A stretch of 64,000 bases of DNA from Cyathus striatus (lineage: Eukaryota; Basidiomycota; Agaricomycetes; Agaricales; Nidulariaceae). The notes beneath the pieces are model-generated. The model worked only from the letters and a program-made list of their open reading frames with translations, was not told where the DNA came from and made no database searches. The position numbers and the translations under genes are program-made. The stretch is taken from assembly GCA_025738555.1 (NCBI GenBank), contig JAOVFP010000006.1, positions 2,976,001 to 3,040,000 of the forward strand. The letters are read 5' to 3'. Below are positions 1 through 11,671 of this stretch, piece by piece. Every line of letters begins with the position of its first letter. Position 1 is the stretch's first letter.

Positions 1-508
1 CACTTGATGGAGGATGTAAAACAATATTAAAACTCCAAGGGAAAACAGAACAAACATTCCATTTATTGTGGAAGCTATCTGCAAAGCCAGGAATTGTATT
101 GGATATGGGTACCTGATATACAGGGGAAAATGTAGCCTGGCTCATTACAAGGTATTTGGAATTGCTATGGGCTTATGTCGTGAGATGATTGGACTTTGAT
201 AAACAATTCCTTTGGCGACTGCTCCTGTCTGTAATTTTTGAACAAATTCAAATGCTTGGCATCCGCCGTTTATGGCGTCCTGAAACTGATATGAATCGTA
301 CACGTTCAACTGTATCAACAGCAGCTAAGTGCATCATAAGATGCCCAATAAATAATTGGATGAGATATGCAGCTTTGCAACAAGCTAACTACAGGTTAAC
401 TACACCTAGCATTACTCTGAGATTTTCACTATTCCAAGCTAGTCCGAATAACAACAGTATCAAGACTAGGGTAGGTTGGATTCTGGAAAATACAGCGACC
501 TAGCCACA
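1..508 (+). other. Possible coding fragment cut by the window edge
   Basis: The stretch from about 183 to 411 reads as an uninterrupted, compositionally protein-like segment (Trp-, Arg- and Leu-rich, including a LWRPETD run) and stops next to a mariner-type insertion at 511. I recognise no domain, and the 5' side runs off the window. It could be one exon of a decayed element or host gene; no function is proposed. Confidence 0.2.
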
Positions 509-510
509 TA

Positions 511-1263
511 CAGTGGCATCCAAAAGAATTGCGTGCACAAAATACAAACAAACAAGATTGTGAAAACCATAACTTCCCTAAAAGTAGCTCAAATCTCTTC
601 ATGTAAAATGTAGATATGTAGTACACGACTTGAACTACCATAATATGATTTTTCCAAATTTTTATATCCACAGAATGATGCTACAGTGAGCCACGAAAAA
701 AGTTAAGGTTTTGACTACATTGCAAGCTTTACCAAATTATCTAGAATTGACGTAATTATGTGCATCTTAAGTATGTTATAGTACTACTTACGAGCCTTAA
801 AACGCGTCTATAATCATAAAATTCTGAGCTGTGGATCATTTTTTATTGTCGAGGCGTTCTGGAGACTTTCGATATTTTTGACTCAAATCACGTGATATTT
901 TTCAAAAGTCCCCGGAACGCCTCGACAATAACAAATGATCCACAGCTCAGAATTTTATGATTATAGACGCGTTTTAAAGCTCGTAAGTAGTACTATAACA
1001 TACTTAAGATGCACATAATTACGTCAATTCTAAATAATTTGGTAAAGCTTGCAATGTAGTCAAAACCTTAACTTTTTTCGTGGCTCACTGTAGCATCATT
1101 CTGTGGATATAAAAATTTGGAAATATCATATTATGGTAGTTCAAGTCGTGTACTACATATCTACATTTTACATGAAGAGATTTGAGCTACTTTTAGGGAA
1201 GTTATGGTTCTCACAATCTTGTTTGTTTGTATTTTGTGCGTGCAATTCTTTTGGACGCCACTG
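511..1263. mobile_element. Fold-back Tc1/mariner-type MITE with TA target duplication
   Basis: The two halves of this 753-bp segment are near-perfect reverse complements: 511-870 pairs with about 904-1263 around a short centre near 887. The ends are CAGTGGCATCCAAAAG and its complement, typical of Tc1/mariner termini, and both are bordered by TA (509-510 and 1264-1265), the target duplication of that superfamily. No transposase is present; the open frames in each arm (about 430-670 and 1103-1294) are mirror images of each other and are not genes. The arms differ at only a few positions, so the element is fairly young. Confidence 0.85.
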
Positions 1264-1265
1264 TA

Positions 1266-3290
1266 AGTATGTACAGGTCAACCGGTTATATTAGGCATCG
1301 GAAGTATAGCCGTTTCAATTCAAACATAAGTTCTGACAGGTAGTCCCCTGTTACCATTCGATTGGACCTCTCAGTATGCTACAGACTTCTAGCTTGCGCC
1401 CCTGACCGGCCTGACCTCCCACGAGTCTTATCGCAATTATACTATATAGCGCCTTGAGCATGAGGAGTATGTAGGTGTTACACCATTGGCAGGTACCTTA
1501 TGTAGTACTGCTTGCACCATTGAAGCTTGCAGTCCTGACAACAAAATTCAGATGGTAGGTCTCAGTGGTTTATCATACCTTGTATCCCCAATCCAGGCAG
1601 GTAAATACACATCACATTCAGGGTTATAAGTCTACAGGAAGCACAATTTCGAGGCTCATAGTAATATTACAATATTCAGAATCTGGATAAATACATAATT
1701 ATTAATGATACATACAATACATAGATGAGCCAACAAGCTATGGCAGATGAGAAAGAGTTTCGATTAGATGTTGATCAAGGGACGATTGACGTCGAAGACT
1801 TGAGTGATGTCTGAAAAGCGTGTTTAGCCCTGGAAAGGAAGGGGAGGTACTGGGCAGTGGGGAGGCCTCTAGTCTCGACTTAAGATGTCCACATTTGGTG
1901 TCTCACGACTTACCGTGTCCGATGTCGTGCATATGTTCCACATATGGCAACTGCACGTGATGTCGTAGAACGGGCTTTGTTGAGCCTAGGGAGGCCTCCT
2001 CCAGATTCAGAATGTCAATTAGGACCGATTAGAGTTTAGGACAGCGGCACGGCGGCAGATCTCGTTTTCATCTCGCTTAATGTCTTCACAAATTCATTCA
2101 ATGTTTCTAAACGCTGCGGTAAGGCATTCATTTCGTGAGTTTAGCTACTATATTGTAAGTTTGTGGTACGCGCATCACTATCTTAAGTCTAACTTATTAT
2201 AATTTTTTTAGAATTTCATTCTGGTACACACCTGCCATGGCCCTCATTTCTTCGGTGATTTTTGGTGTGCTATCTTGGGGTTATCCTTTCGATTGGTAAC
2301 ATTTATCATTCACTACTAAGCATTAGTATTTAGTATCAAGTACTCCTACCCGACCCCAACCCCTTAGTCATAATTGTTTTTTGTCCCTCCGATCTCACGA
2401 TGTACTGGGGCAATTTAGGTTCTGCTTACGGGTCCTTTCTAAATTCTCTCGCACTTAAGTAAGTACATACATGCACCAAAGATAAACTTGAGAATCGAGA
2501 TACACGATACGTACACGACGCCCAGTCCTCTGTGAGAAATCAAAGGGCACCCCGGGTTTCGCCGGCGCCGGCAATTACCTCATTTGAACCAGATCTGTGA
2601 ATCGAGGATTAGTAAACAGGAGACACATCTTAGACACATCACCGACTTCTGGTTTTAAAACAACTCATATATTGCGAACATCATTGTTTCACACCTTATC
2701 TGCGGAAACGCCAAAACTGTCGAGACTCTTTAGCCCTGAACAGTACACGTTTGACCATTAAATATGAATGGATACATCACTGAATCACGTCGATGTTTAC
2801 CGAGCCTTTTGCTCTTCTTACTTCGCAGATAAGAAAACCAATGTATGCCTGAAATTATAATTGAGTCTAATGTAAAAGAAATTCAGATGGCAGTTAAGCT
2901 TTGGCAGTCTCCTTTACAAGTCATTTACGCAGTGGTAAAAACTTTGTGCGATTTTAACCCAGATTCTCCGTCGGCTTCTTCTATATCCTGTATAGACTGT
3001 CTAGTTATTTTGGAAATGGAAAAAATATCTTTCAAACTCACAATTGGTGTTTCATCGCCTCTAAACGAAGGTAGAACTACATCCGTTAAATGAAAAGAAT
3101 GATCAACCTCTTGAAGGCTTCCTCGTGCTCTGAGTCTAAAATCTCTATGGTCAAGCCCAAAAAAATACCGCAGAACCGAAAGTGCCTACACGCTAATGAC
3201 AGAAATGACGTATACTATAATACATCACGTTTAAGACTGTCTCTCTCAATAGCTAGGTAACAGAGACACTCACGATGAGTATTGGCAAGT
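1266..3290. other. No recognisable gene
   Basis: CpG-normal DNA without a recognised domain. A 29-codon acidic open frame at 1725-1814 (starts MSQQAMADE) and an 82-codon frame at 2845-3093 are the only ones worth noting. The latter lies at the 3' side of the DUF6534-like gene but on the opposite strand. Neither has support beyond being open. Confidence 0.3.
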
Positions 3291-3299
3291 AATGGTATC

Positions 3300-4990
3300 A
3301 TGCTGTTGTTTTGTACATGTCAACCAATCAAAGGGACTGATTTAACTGGAAACCTGAATGAAGACTTACTAAAAGTAAGTTCCAGAGAGATAATGAAACT
3401 AGCGATTCGGTCATTCATGTTCTTCAAGTCTTCGTCCAATATAATATATAACATACCATGAAAATAGTCAGAAGCGCACAGAGACTATTAGTTGACATAT
3501 TAGACGTAGATGAAGTGGATATAATATATATATACCTTGTCGCTGCGGCTCGATTTATGGCATACACGATGAACTTATTCAATAGAGAATGGATACGACT
3601 GCAGTTTAAGTAAGCGCAAGAATCTTGAATGAATCAAAATACGTACGAATTAAGCCCTGAACGATTGGTATGAAATATAAATGAAAACGAGGCTGTGATG
3701 GCTATGTCACATAGGGCGGCGGCAACTCCTTGGACAATCATCACATCCTAAGTGCATATTTTCATACCGCTCTTAAGTTCGGAGATTACCAAGACATTTC
3801 AGCGGATTGAAAGACGTACAAAGATAACAGAAGACATGAGAGCTAAGTCATGAAAAGACTTTGATTTTCCCCTGAATGAAGGCGACAGTTATCCTCCGGT
3901 CTACACAAAGTTTAAAAAGTGTGCGACGTACATGTAGACAACTTGTGCTATGTCTGATAGTTAGTTTCATATCGCGTGCAAGCAACTGCTCAATGAAACA
4001 CACCTATCCCAGAAGCTGCATTGATGTTGAATAGCTTCGTTAGCGCGGTAGATATACTATATCGGGCCACTTACAGACTTGTATGCATGAAAGTATGATT
4101 ACAGGATACGTGAGAAGACGATATCTTGTGGTTAAATGACTGGTCACTAGTTCACTATGTCTCAGAATGTCTTATTACTGAATAAATTGCTCAATATATA
4201 ACTTACCAGCCCAAATTCTGCTTGAATAGAACCTTCACGTATGAAGTATCAATAAGGCGTTTAGAATATTAAAAGAGACTCACATTTGAGCCACAAAAGC
4301 AGTGAGATGCTGAGGAAATATAACATAGTAGGTCATGCCCCAAGAATGATAGTAATGCATGAACTTACAATTCCTAAATATTTTCCCTTGATGTATATTG
4401 TTGGCATGGGATCGACAAATAGTTTAGTTACGTACCAACGCCGCTCTATTGCAGAGTGTTTATGAGCTGTGATCCTACGGAGGTTGACTATTAATGGAAC
4501 AGCTGCTTACGCTGTAATCGCATCGAGTAAATCTTGTTCGCCAAACTTGAGTATAAGGTATTCAAATATTTGGTGACTTGCGCACACCGTTTCAAGAGTG
4601 GCTGAGAATCTTCAGAAGAAATAACTTCAGCACGATAAACCTCAATGTATTGAAGGGGAGGACATACATGAGAAGGGCAACCATCCCCTTTACTTGAATA
4701 CTATCACCCGTTGAGGGACGCCATAAGTATTGTACTGCCATCGTCTGATAATCGGTTTAGCTCATCTTATATAAATCTTGCATAGAAGCTAATGGTACCA
4801 TGGATATTCCATACATGCTTAGGAGTGTCAACCTAATACTCTATACTCTGTACTAGAACAAGAGAAGAACATACGATGCATTTATCAATGAAGCAATCAG
4901 CTGTGTACCGTACGTGCTGGAAAAAGTCTTTTCGAACCTCGTGTTAGGGGGGTGTGGAAGTCTCCCGGACAGTATCTGGATCTGATTCAT
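3300..4990 (-). CDS. DUF6534-like multi-pass membrane protein, many small exons
   Basis: A minus-strand gene starts with ATG at 4990. I can phase its first exons: 4990-4875, a 19-nt microexon 4817-4799 (encodes MYGISM), 4744-4668 and 4609-4511, separated by introns of 57, 54 and 58 bp that begin GT, end AG and keep one frame. The deduced protein has the order seen in the basidiomycete DUF6534 family: a first helix ending LIASLINAS-MYGISM, a short loop, then VKGMVALL and ATLETVCASHQIFEYLILKFG-type helices. Further exons follow: HLTAFVAQ-MFYSSRIWA (about 4310-4205), a hydrophobic segment YRLLTYPVIILSCIQV (about 4140-4070) and LLNKFIVYAINRAAATR (about 3590-3535), the usual start of the C-terminal block. 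Downstream exons are less certain and the stop was not fixed. No stops break the phased part, so it may be functional. Members are predicted membrane proteins of unknown role. Confidence 0.65.
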
Positions 4991-5109
4991 AGTTGAAACG
5001 ACTGAGAGGTGATGGTTGGGTGTGCATCCGTGGGAACGAATTTAACGAAAGCTTTAGATATTATATATAAGTACTTACGTGGGAATATGGTTATTGGCTT
5101 GGAATCTAG

Positions 5110-6450
5110 GAACATATGGGGCCGCAAAGCACCAGGACCCCCGAAAGCGCCCATAGAGGTATGATACCGGTCCGCGGAAATTTTGGGACTTTTGGACCCA
5201 TGTCGGAGGACAGTCCGCGTATATTTGATCGATTTTCGGCCAATAGGTAGGGTGGAAAATCCGCGTATGAATGGCGTGCGGGGGGAGGTACCATTCATTG
5301 TCCACGTACAGTTGAGTAGTCCGGTGCCGAAGGTTGGCGGAAGGTGCCGCCGCGTAGAGCACCCCTTGTTGCTTAGAAACTACAAGATGACCCTGTTCAT
5401 TGTCACCAATCGACTAAGATCGCAGCCAAAAAAGGTAGGAGCAGCGGTGGTGAGGTGCTCACAGCTATGATGAGCGCCATACACTACGCCAAAAGACATG
5501 GCTATATTCGCACAGACATACGATGCCACAAGAGAGGATAGAGTAAGTAAGAAATGAAGGGCAAAAACGAGATACAATGAAGACAGGAAAAAGAAAAGAA
5601 GAAGTAAGAAGTAGAGAGAATAAAGAAAACGGCGGCTAGCTAAAGTAAATAAGATATATAGGTATAAAAATGAGATATGTAACTGAGGTTGTGAGTGGGT
5701 GGGTGACCGCGAAACGGCAAAGCGTCGTCAATGTACCTAGCTGGTGCCATAGTTATCACCAAATTTGAGAGTACAACATTTTTTGCCCGAAATAGTACAG
5801 AGTCAGCGAGTTTCTGTACAAATAAGCTCAGGGTAACATTTTTTATCCAACTGTTGCATGCCCGAATTCCAATCACTCGAGCTCGCATCACAAGAATAAG
5901 CAGGAGCAGTAGTGGGAAGGCACTCACAACCAGAATAAGAACCGTGACACCGCTCAAACAAGAATTCTATAGACAGTACTAAACAATGTAAAAGTTTAAA
6001 GATGAAAGAAAGAGACAAGAAAAGACGAAAGATTTGTGTTGGATTTGTGTTTTCATTGGCTATAAGTCGAAAAGTGAGGGAGCGAGAGAGACGAGTGGAC
6101 GATGTATGTTATAGCTTATGTATTAACCAAATGCAAAAGTTTTTTGTAGCAGAACAAAGGAACTTCCGACTACTCTGTAGACAGACAAGTATTAGTTTTT
6201 TTTAGTTCATACATTACTTTATACATAGGATCTTTTACTTAGGCGCCTGCGGCGGATTTTGGCGCTTATAAAGCGCTTAACAAGGTCGGAGGACGAAATC
6301 CGCGTATAACTCACCAATTTTGGAGGTATCATCCCACAATCCGCGTATGGATGCCCTTATTCCGCCAAAATCTGTCCACGTATCGATTTTCGAGTCCGTC
6401 CTTCAACCTCTATGGGAGTTTTCGGGGGTCCTAAAGCACCGCAAGGCAAG
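5110..6450. mobile_element. Diverged inverted-repeat element with recurrent TCCGCGTAT motif
   Basis: About 40 bp at 5125-5165 (GCACC..GGACCCCCGAAA..CCCATAGAGGT) recurs inverted at 6408-6447. The motif TCCGCGTAT appears at about 5215, 5263, 6298 and 6343, and GTCGGAGGAC occurs in direct orientation near 5203 and 6281, so both inverted and direct similarity link the flanks. A second internal duplication (GGAGCAG..GGTG..CTCACA) is seen near 5438 and 5905. The segment sits between the two DUF6534-like copies. No transposase frame or target duplication was found. Confidence 0.4.
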
Positions 6451-6689
6451 GTGTTTTGTCGTTCACCCCCAAGTTCACCGCTGAACAGCGCTGAACTCCG
6501 CTGAATTGACCACGAATCTTGTTTATCATCAAAATCAAATCAGAATCGTAGCCACCCGGCGCGTTGCAAAATCGCCTAAAACGTGCCGTTAGGTTATTTA
6601 CGTATAACTTGGTGCATAAGTATATTTGCCAAGGATCAGTATTACATACCATGGCGGATCTATTCAAAATAAGTCGTTAGGCAATCTTT

Positions 6690-7194
6690 TATAGCAGATA
6701 CACAAAATTACCTCGTAATCGGATCAAATAGTTCTTCCATACCAAACTTGAAGACAAAGTACTCTAATATTTGCTGACTTGCACATACAGTTTCGAGCGT
6801 GGCCAAAATCCTTGTCGAGGATATCAGCAATAGAAATGTTAGTAGATATCGAGTCAGAGTAATTAAATTACACATACACCAGTAAGAAGACCATCCCTTT
6901 CACCCACAATGTATCCCCACTAGAATGGTACTTGAAATATTGCAATGCCATCGCCTAACGAAACTCTGAACGAACTTCTAGTATTATTCTAGGTATCAGC
7001 TTGTACCATCGCAATTCCATAAACAATTTCAAATACCACTGATATATTACAAAGGAGGTTTCGTTGAGCGAGAGAAATAAAACATACATTGCGTTTATCA
7101 TCGAAGCTACTAGTTGAGTGCCATACATCCCACCGAAGGTCAGTTTAATTTTCGGCGTCGGTAACCCAATGACTATAGGTATCTGCTGAGACAT
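6690..7194 (-). pseudogene. Truncated DUF6534-like paralogue
   Basis: From ATG 7194 the minus strand encodes a protein start closely similar to the gene at 4990 (PTPKIKLTFGGMYGTQLVASMINA), then LYGIAM, QYFKYHSSGDTLWVKGMVFLL (about 6955-6890) and ATLETVCASQQILEYFVFKFG (about 6815-6750), ending near 6715 at an exon edge followed by GTAATT. The segments match the paralogue exon by exon, but I find no AG acceptor directly before the LYGIAM microexon. No homologous later exons appear before the inverted-repeat element that ends near 6450. It is best read as a decayed or truncated tandem copy. Confidence 0.6.
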
Positions 7195-7272
7195 GATTCT
7201 CCACTATCTGGAAAGAGAAATTGAAGGGGACTTTGAATGTGTGAATCTTGATATGCACGGAAGAGGAATGTT

Positions 7273-7812
7273 TATACGGTCGAACTTGTCCTATCCCATA
7301 CTCACAGCAGCCCATAACCGTGAAAAACCCATGGCTTTTTTGTCCACCGAATCGGTGGGCGGGAGAAATGGGTCCGTGACCCATATTCCTATGACACCCT
7401 ATAGACCATAGGTTTGAGAGAGATCTGTAACCCATACTTACGTCCTAAAAAGGAAATATGACATAATTTGTGCTTCCATGTTGCGCTGTAGGTCAGGCTT
7501 GGGTCAGGTCCATCAGTGTCTGAAACGTTTACATTGCATTTCCATCGCTATCCAATCAATATCTAATATTTTATTTGATGTTTATTTAATGTAGCCTGGC
7601 GTAATAGTAAGTGGTTTCTACCAAATATATCAAAGTAGCTACATTCTATTCTGTACTGACACTATACCCTAGCACATTTCTATCGTTGTACTATCACTAG
7701 TATGAGTCATATTACGTAAGCAGCTCTGTACCGTAGCAGTCCATAACGAAGAGTAACCCATAGGTTTTATGACCACCGACCCCTATGGGTTGAGACAAGT
7801 TCGACTGTATAC
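7273..7812. repeat. Small inverted repeat around CCCATA-rich DNA
   Basis: ATACGGTCGAACTTGTC at about 7277 recurs inverted as GACAAGTTCGACTGTAT near 7795. Next to these, CAGCCCATAACCG..AACCCATGG (about 7308) and CAGTCCATAACG..AACCCATAGG (about 7737) are related in direct orientation. This looks like a short fold-back element of about 540 bp with no coding content. Confidence 0.4.
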
Positions 7813-7989
7813 ATCTACGGGATCAGGAGTTTCACATCCAGTAAAATCTCTGGGCGTGCGCGCGACCGGCCTGAACGGGTTACTGAACTTAGATTACCGT
7901 TTAATTGACCTAGCGTAATACCAGTCGCCACGGAACAGAGCATATACGAAAAACGGTGTCAGTGTTTCGCTTAAGAACGGCATCACCGG

Positions 7990-9062
7990 TTGATCCAGGG
8001 TTGATCCCCAGTCAAAAATCAGTCTAGGGCTGTTGAGCCGAATCGAGTGAGATAGAGCCTCTCGACTTTATCGAGGGACATCAAGTAAAAATAGCCAAGT
8101 CACAAAATAAGTTCTTGGCGGCCTTACATATGCAAAACTATGAGACACTTCGCTAAGACAAATCTGAGCGTATCGAGGGATTTCTAGGCAAAATGACATT
8201 GTGAGAATGAAAACTTTGCTAGAAGGCGTTCATTTCCCTTCTCCATCATTTACATATAATTGTTGCACTTACACACAACGTACGGCAGACCCTTTTCTTT
8301 CCCTACCCCCAGCTTCTCGTACTTCCCTTTTCCAGCCCTCCCCTACTTCATTTGTCCATGAGCGAGGCTACAGGTCTATGTAACTTCAAAGGTACGCGTT
8401 TCCTTCTCCGTTTTATTGTGTCATCGCACAACGTAGAGCTAACCAGTTGGTAGTTACAGGTTACTGTGGCGGCGGCACGGCCTGTGGTTTCTCTCGTCAC
8501 GCGCCGCCACTCCCTCACATCGGCACTCAGCTTTCTTCAAACTCACATAGATGTTCCATCTCAGAGGTTAGGATCATGGGTTTGCATCGAGTTTGGTATG
8601 TATTCAATTGATCGTCACCAAACTATCGCTAACTATGTGAAGTCGTTACTAGCCAGCTTGCGCACAGCAAGACAGTACAAGCTGCTATACTTCATTGGTA
8701 AAGTAGGTAGTATTAGACTAGTAGTTAGAAATATATGTGCCTATATAAATTCCAATATATGCTTTTCTGATATCTACAAATCCACAGGAAGTGCAATGGA
8801 AGTGCTTCAACAACCCAAGATATAACTAGACTTCCGCTATGTTAGCACTAGATGTTGCTATACCTGCCATTAAATTAGCATCTCGGCAAATGAGACTTAT
8901 TCTTGGCACTGGACTAGACTCGACGTGCTTAGATGTCACTCGTAAAAAATCGTTATATTCCAGATTTTCGTGGGATATCGAGCGATATCTGGTCTTCGAT
9001 CTCACTGGATACCGCTTGAAATCCCTAGACCGACTTTTGACTGGGGTTGATCTCACGGACTG
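7990..9062. mobile_element. About 1.07-kb element with diverged terminal inverted repeats
   Basis: GTTGATCCCCAGTCAAAA..TCTAGGG at about 8000-8030 recurs inverted at 9023-9053. Similarity continues inward for about 100 bp (GTGAGAT and TATCGAG-like blocks). The inside holds an open frame at 8466-8825 (119 codons, starting MAAARPVVS) without a recognised domain. No target duplication was resolved. Confidence 0.45.
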
Positions 9063-10794
9063 ATGGTGATAATTATGGAAGTTGGCCGCAGAATGTCGGC
9101 GATTTGCTTAAGTAATATCAAATTCTCGCGCCCTCCCGCCTCGGCTGACTTGTTGACACCACCGCATAAAACATGTAATACAGCACTTAAAAATAATACA
9201 CTCATCATCATGCTACTAGGTGAATATACAAATTATTTTAATGTTTGAATGGACTCAGGTTTTCATTTTTACTGTAATAAGCTTACACAATTATGTCAAC
9301 ACATACATGTAAGACATTCATGATTCATTGCAAAATGTAAACTAAACCTATAACATGCATTTTCGTAGCACAATTACAGTCACTGGTCGCACACAATAAA
9401 TGCATAAATGTGGTTTACAAGTGACGACATTTTTACGCTTGCTGCATAGATGTGTAGAATAGAATACTGCCAATAAAATTAAGTGATCATTTGATTTAGT
9501 TATAGAATTATATCACGGGCACTCATTATCTATCAATAGGTTTCACTGCATAATTTGTAGCTACATATTGAGGGTATACTGTAATACTCAACTGCTAGTC
9601 TGCTGTAGTACTTAGTAGAGAAATGACAATTAGTTACTAGGCTTTCTGTAACCGATATTTGGAAGACATGGAGAGATGCCTTATTTGGAATATTGCACTC
9701 TAATGCAAAGGCTACATATGTCACTTGCATTGTTCAGTTCTGGTCAGAGTCATTATACAATTGTGCCCTTGATCCAGTGAGATGGCTTATGGGTATCAAG
9801 AGGTATGGTAGTTTTGTTATTTGTATTATATTAGCAAGGTTTTAATAATAGATACAGCATGAGGATGATGGTGGTATGGATGTACTAGTGGCAGTCAGAT
9901 ATATCTTAGTGAGGTATGTTCTGAGACCGGCGTGAATACCATATATTATATATTTGCTTATTACTGTGTAATTTTTCATAAAGCAAATAATTATCTGACT
10001 CGTATACAATGTAAATACACATCATTTAATAAAACATAGTGCAAGTACTACTTAGTCAATGGAATGTATTATGCAGTCAACATGATCAAAAGTGTACCAG
10101 TTACATAATTCTTGCTACAATAAAACCAAATTCCTTAAGGGCCAGATTGATACATATGATAAATGACATGCAGATACAGTAACTTGCATTAAATACTCAA
10201 AGTGGATTATCTCACTGCTACTATATTAACTTCACACTTTGTAGTGCAGAAAATAGAATAGTGTCCATCAAAATAATCCTAGTCTATAACTAAATTTTTG
10301 CATATCCTGCTGTGCTACTACTTTAATACTATGCATACAACAAAATTTCACCTTTAAGTGACAAGCTTGAGGCCCCAATGCACAGAGTAGATGGCGTGGG
10401 AACAAAGGATGAGGCGTGGCGGGAGCACCAACTTGGCACAATGGGTGCGCACTGATCACATGACTGTGGGATATGTATGGAGTGCACATACTGAGTGAGT
10501 TGCTTGTTTTAGGAAGATCTCCATTCGATCTTGATCCGATTATTTGGAAGTGAAACACTGACACTGTTTTTCGTCATGCCTCCACAGAACTTGGAAGCGT
10601 CAACTTTGTCAAAGAAAACCTTGCTTGCACTTATTAGAAAAACAATAAGCAAATAGAAAGCGAAATAAATGTAAATTTGTCTGGACAAGGAGTACATATT
10701 GACAGAGTAGAACATTAATAACCAGTATGTCTATGTCTGCTCAAGGGGATGCCTACTAGAGGATCCAATTTATGTAATACATTGATTTTGTGTG
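9063..10794. other. AT-rich, CpG-poor, no gene seen
   Basis: Low-CpG DNA with stops in all frames. Nothing beyond isolated short open frames is visible. It probably consists of old decayed insertions. Confidence 0.5.
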
Positions 10795-10803
10795 GGTAAC
10801 AGT

Positions 10804-11662
10804 TAGTCTCGGCTACCCATCCGTTGACGCTCGTCCAAATCGGGATTTGGTATAGTCAACGTCTGGGATAAAACGAGCAACGTTAGCAGGGGTATGCATT
10901 CGGTGTTCTCGGGCTTCTCAGATGCTCGTCCGCGCGCGTTTTTGAGTATTAGTAATGTAATTAGTCAGCATCATTATATGGTAATCGCATGTGCATTCAC
11001 ATCTTCATTCCACTCCTTCATCTATCCTCAATATCCTGCTTGTTCTACTTTCGATATTATGCCTCAGCTACCCAAATTTGGTGTTTATTTCCCTGAAGGG
11101 ATGCATTTTCATTCTGATTACAGTGAACCTGAAGCAATGACTTCTCCTGGCCTACCACCTTCATCTCCATTGCCTATTAACCCTGCTTTATGTGATGAAC
11201 ATCTTCTGGCATTAAATCCAAGTTCAGAGCTACTGGAGGAAGATCCCAATGATAAAGATTTTGAGGTTAAGAAAGAGAGAGCACTAGCAACAACTTTAGA
11301 TGTCTAGGAGGCAATGAATCAACATTATTGTCAGTTGACATATTAAAATTCACAGTTGGCAGTTGTTAAGCTGGATGCGAATGAGGGTATAAATGATGGT
11401 AGGATGCGAAGAGCAAGAAGAACACATTGGGAGTGGGTTATATGTCGATGTGCATGCGGCGCGCGTGCAATGCGCATGCGATTACCATATCATGATGCTG
11501 ACTAATTACATTACTAATACTCAAAAATGCGCGCAGACGAGCATCTGAGAAGCCCGAGAACACCGAATGCATACCCCTGCTAACGTTGCTCGTTTTATCC
11601 CAGACGTTGACTATACCAAATCCCGATTTGGACGAGCGTCAACGGATGGGTAGCCGAGACTA
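10804..11662. mobile_element. Mutator-type non-autonomous element, 9-bp target duplication
   Basis: The termini are long inverted repeats of about 195 bp (10,804-10,998 and 11,468-11,662) that begin TAGTCTCGGCTACCC and are almost identical. A perfect 9-bp direct duplication GGTAACAGT borders the element (10,795-10,803 and 11,663-11,671). Long terminal inverted repeats with a 9-bp duplication are the hallmark of Mutator-like elements. There is no transposase, so it must be mobilised by an element elsewhere. Arm identity and retained CpG mark it as one of the youngest insertions in the window. Confidence 0.85.
10894..11307 (+). CDS. Open frame inside the Mutator-type element, possibly a captured fragment
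   Basis: A 137-codon frame begins inside the left terminal repeat and runs into the unique core. From about 11,059 it becomes compositionally protein-like and acidic, with runs such as KFGVYFPEGMHFHSDYSEPE, a Pro/Ser block and an ELLEEDPNDKDFEVKKE tail. Mutator-type elements are known to carry pieces of host genes, which would explain a protein-like core with no transposase. I recognise no domain, and expression is unproven. Confidence 0.3.
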   Translation: MHSVFSGFSDARPRAFLSISNVISQHHYMVIACAFTSSFHSFIYPQYPACSTFDIMPQLPKFGVYFPEGMHFHSDYSEPEAMTSPGLPPSSPLPINPALCDEHLLALNPSSELLEEDPNDKDFEVKKERALATTLDV

Positions 11663-11671
11663 GGTAACAGT

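Noticed and set aside
429..1294. Two open frames of near-identical protein on opposite strands
   Set aside because: They are the same sequence in the two arms of the fold-back element, with no coding signature.
8826..9063. Overlapping open frames on both strands
   Set aside because: They lie in the right arm of a diverged inverted-repeat element and show no protein resemblance.
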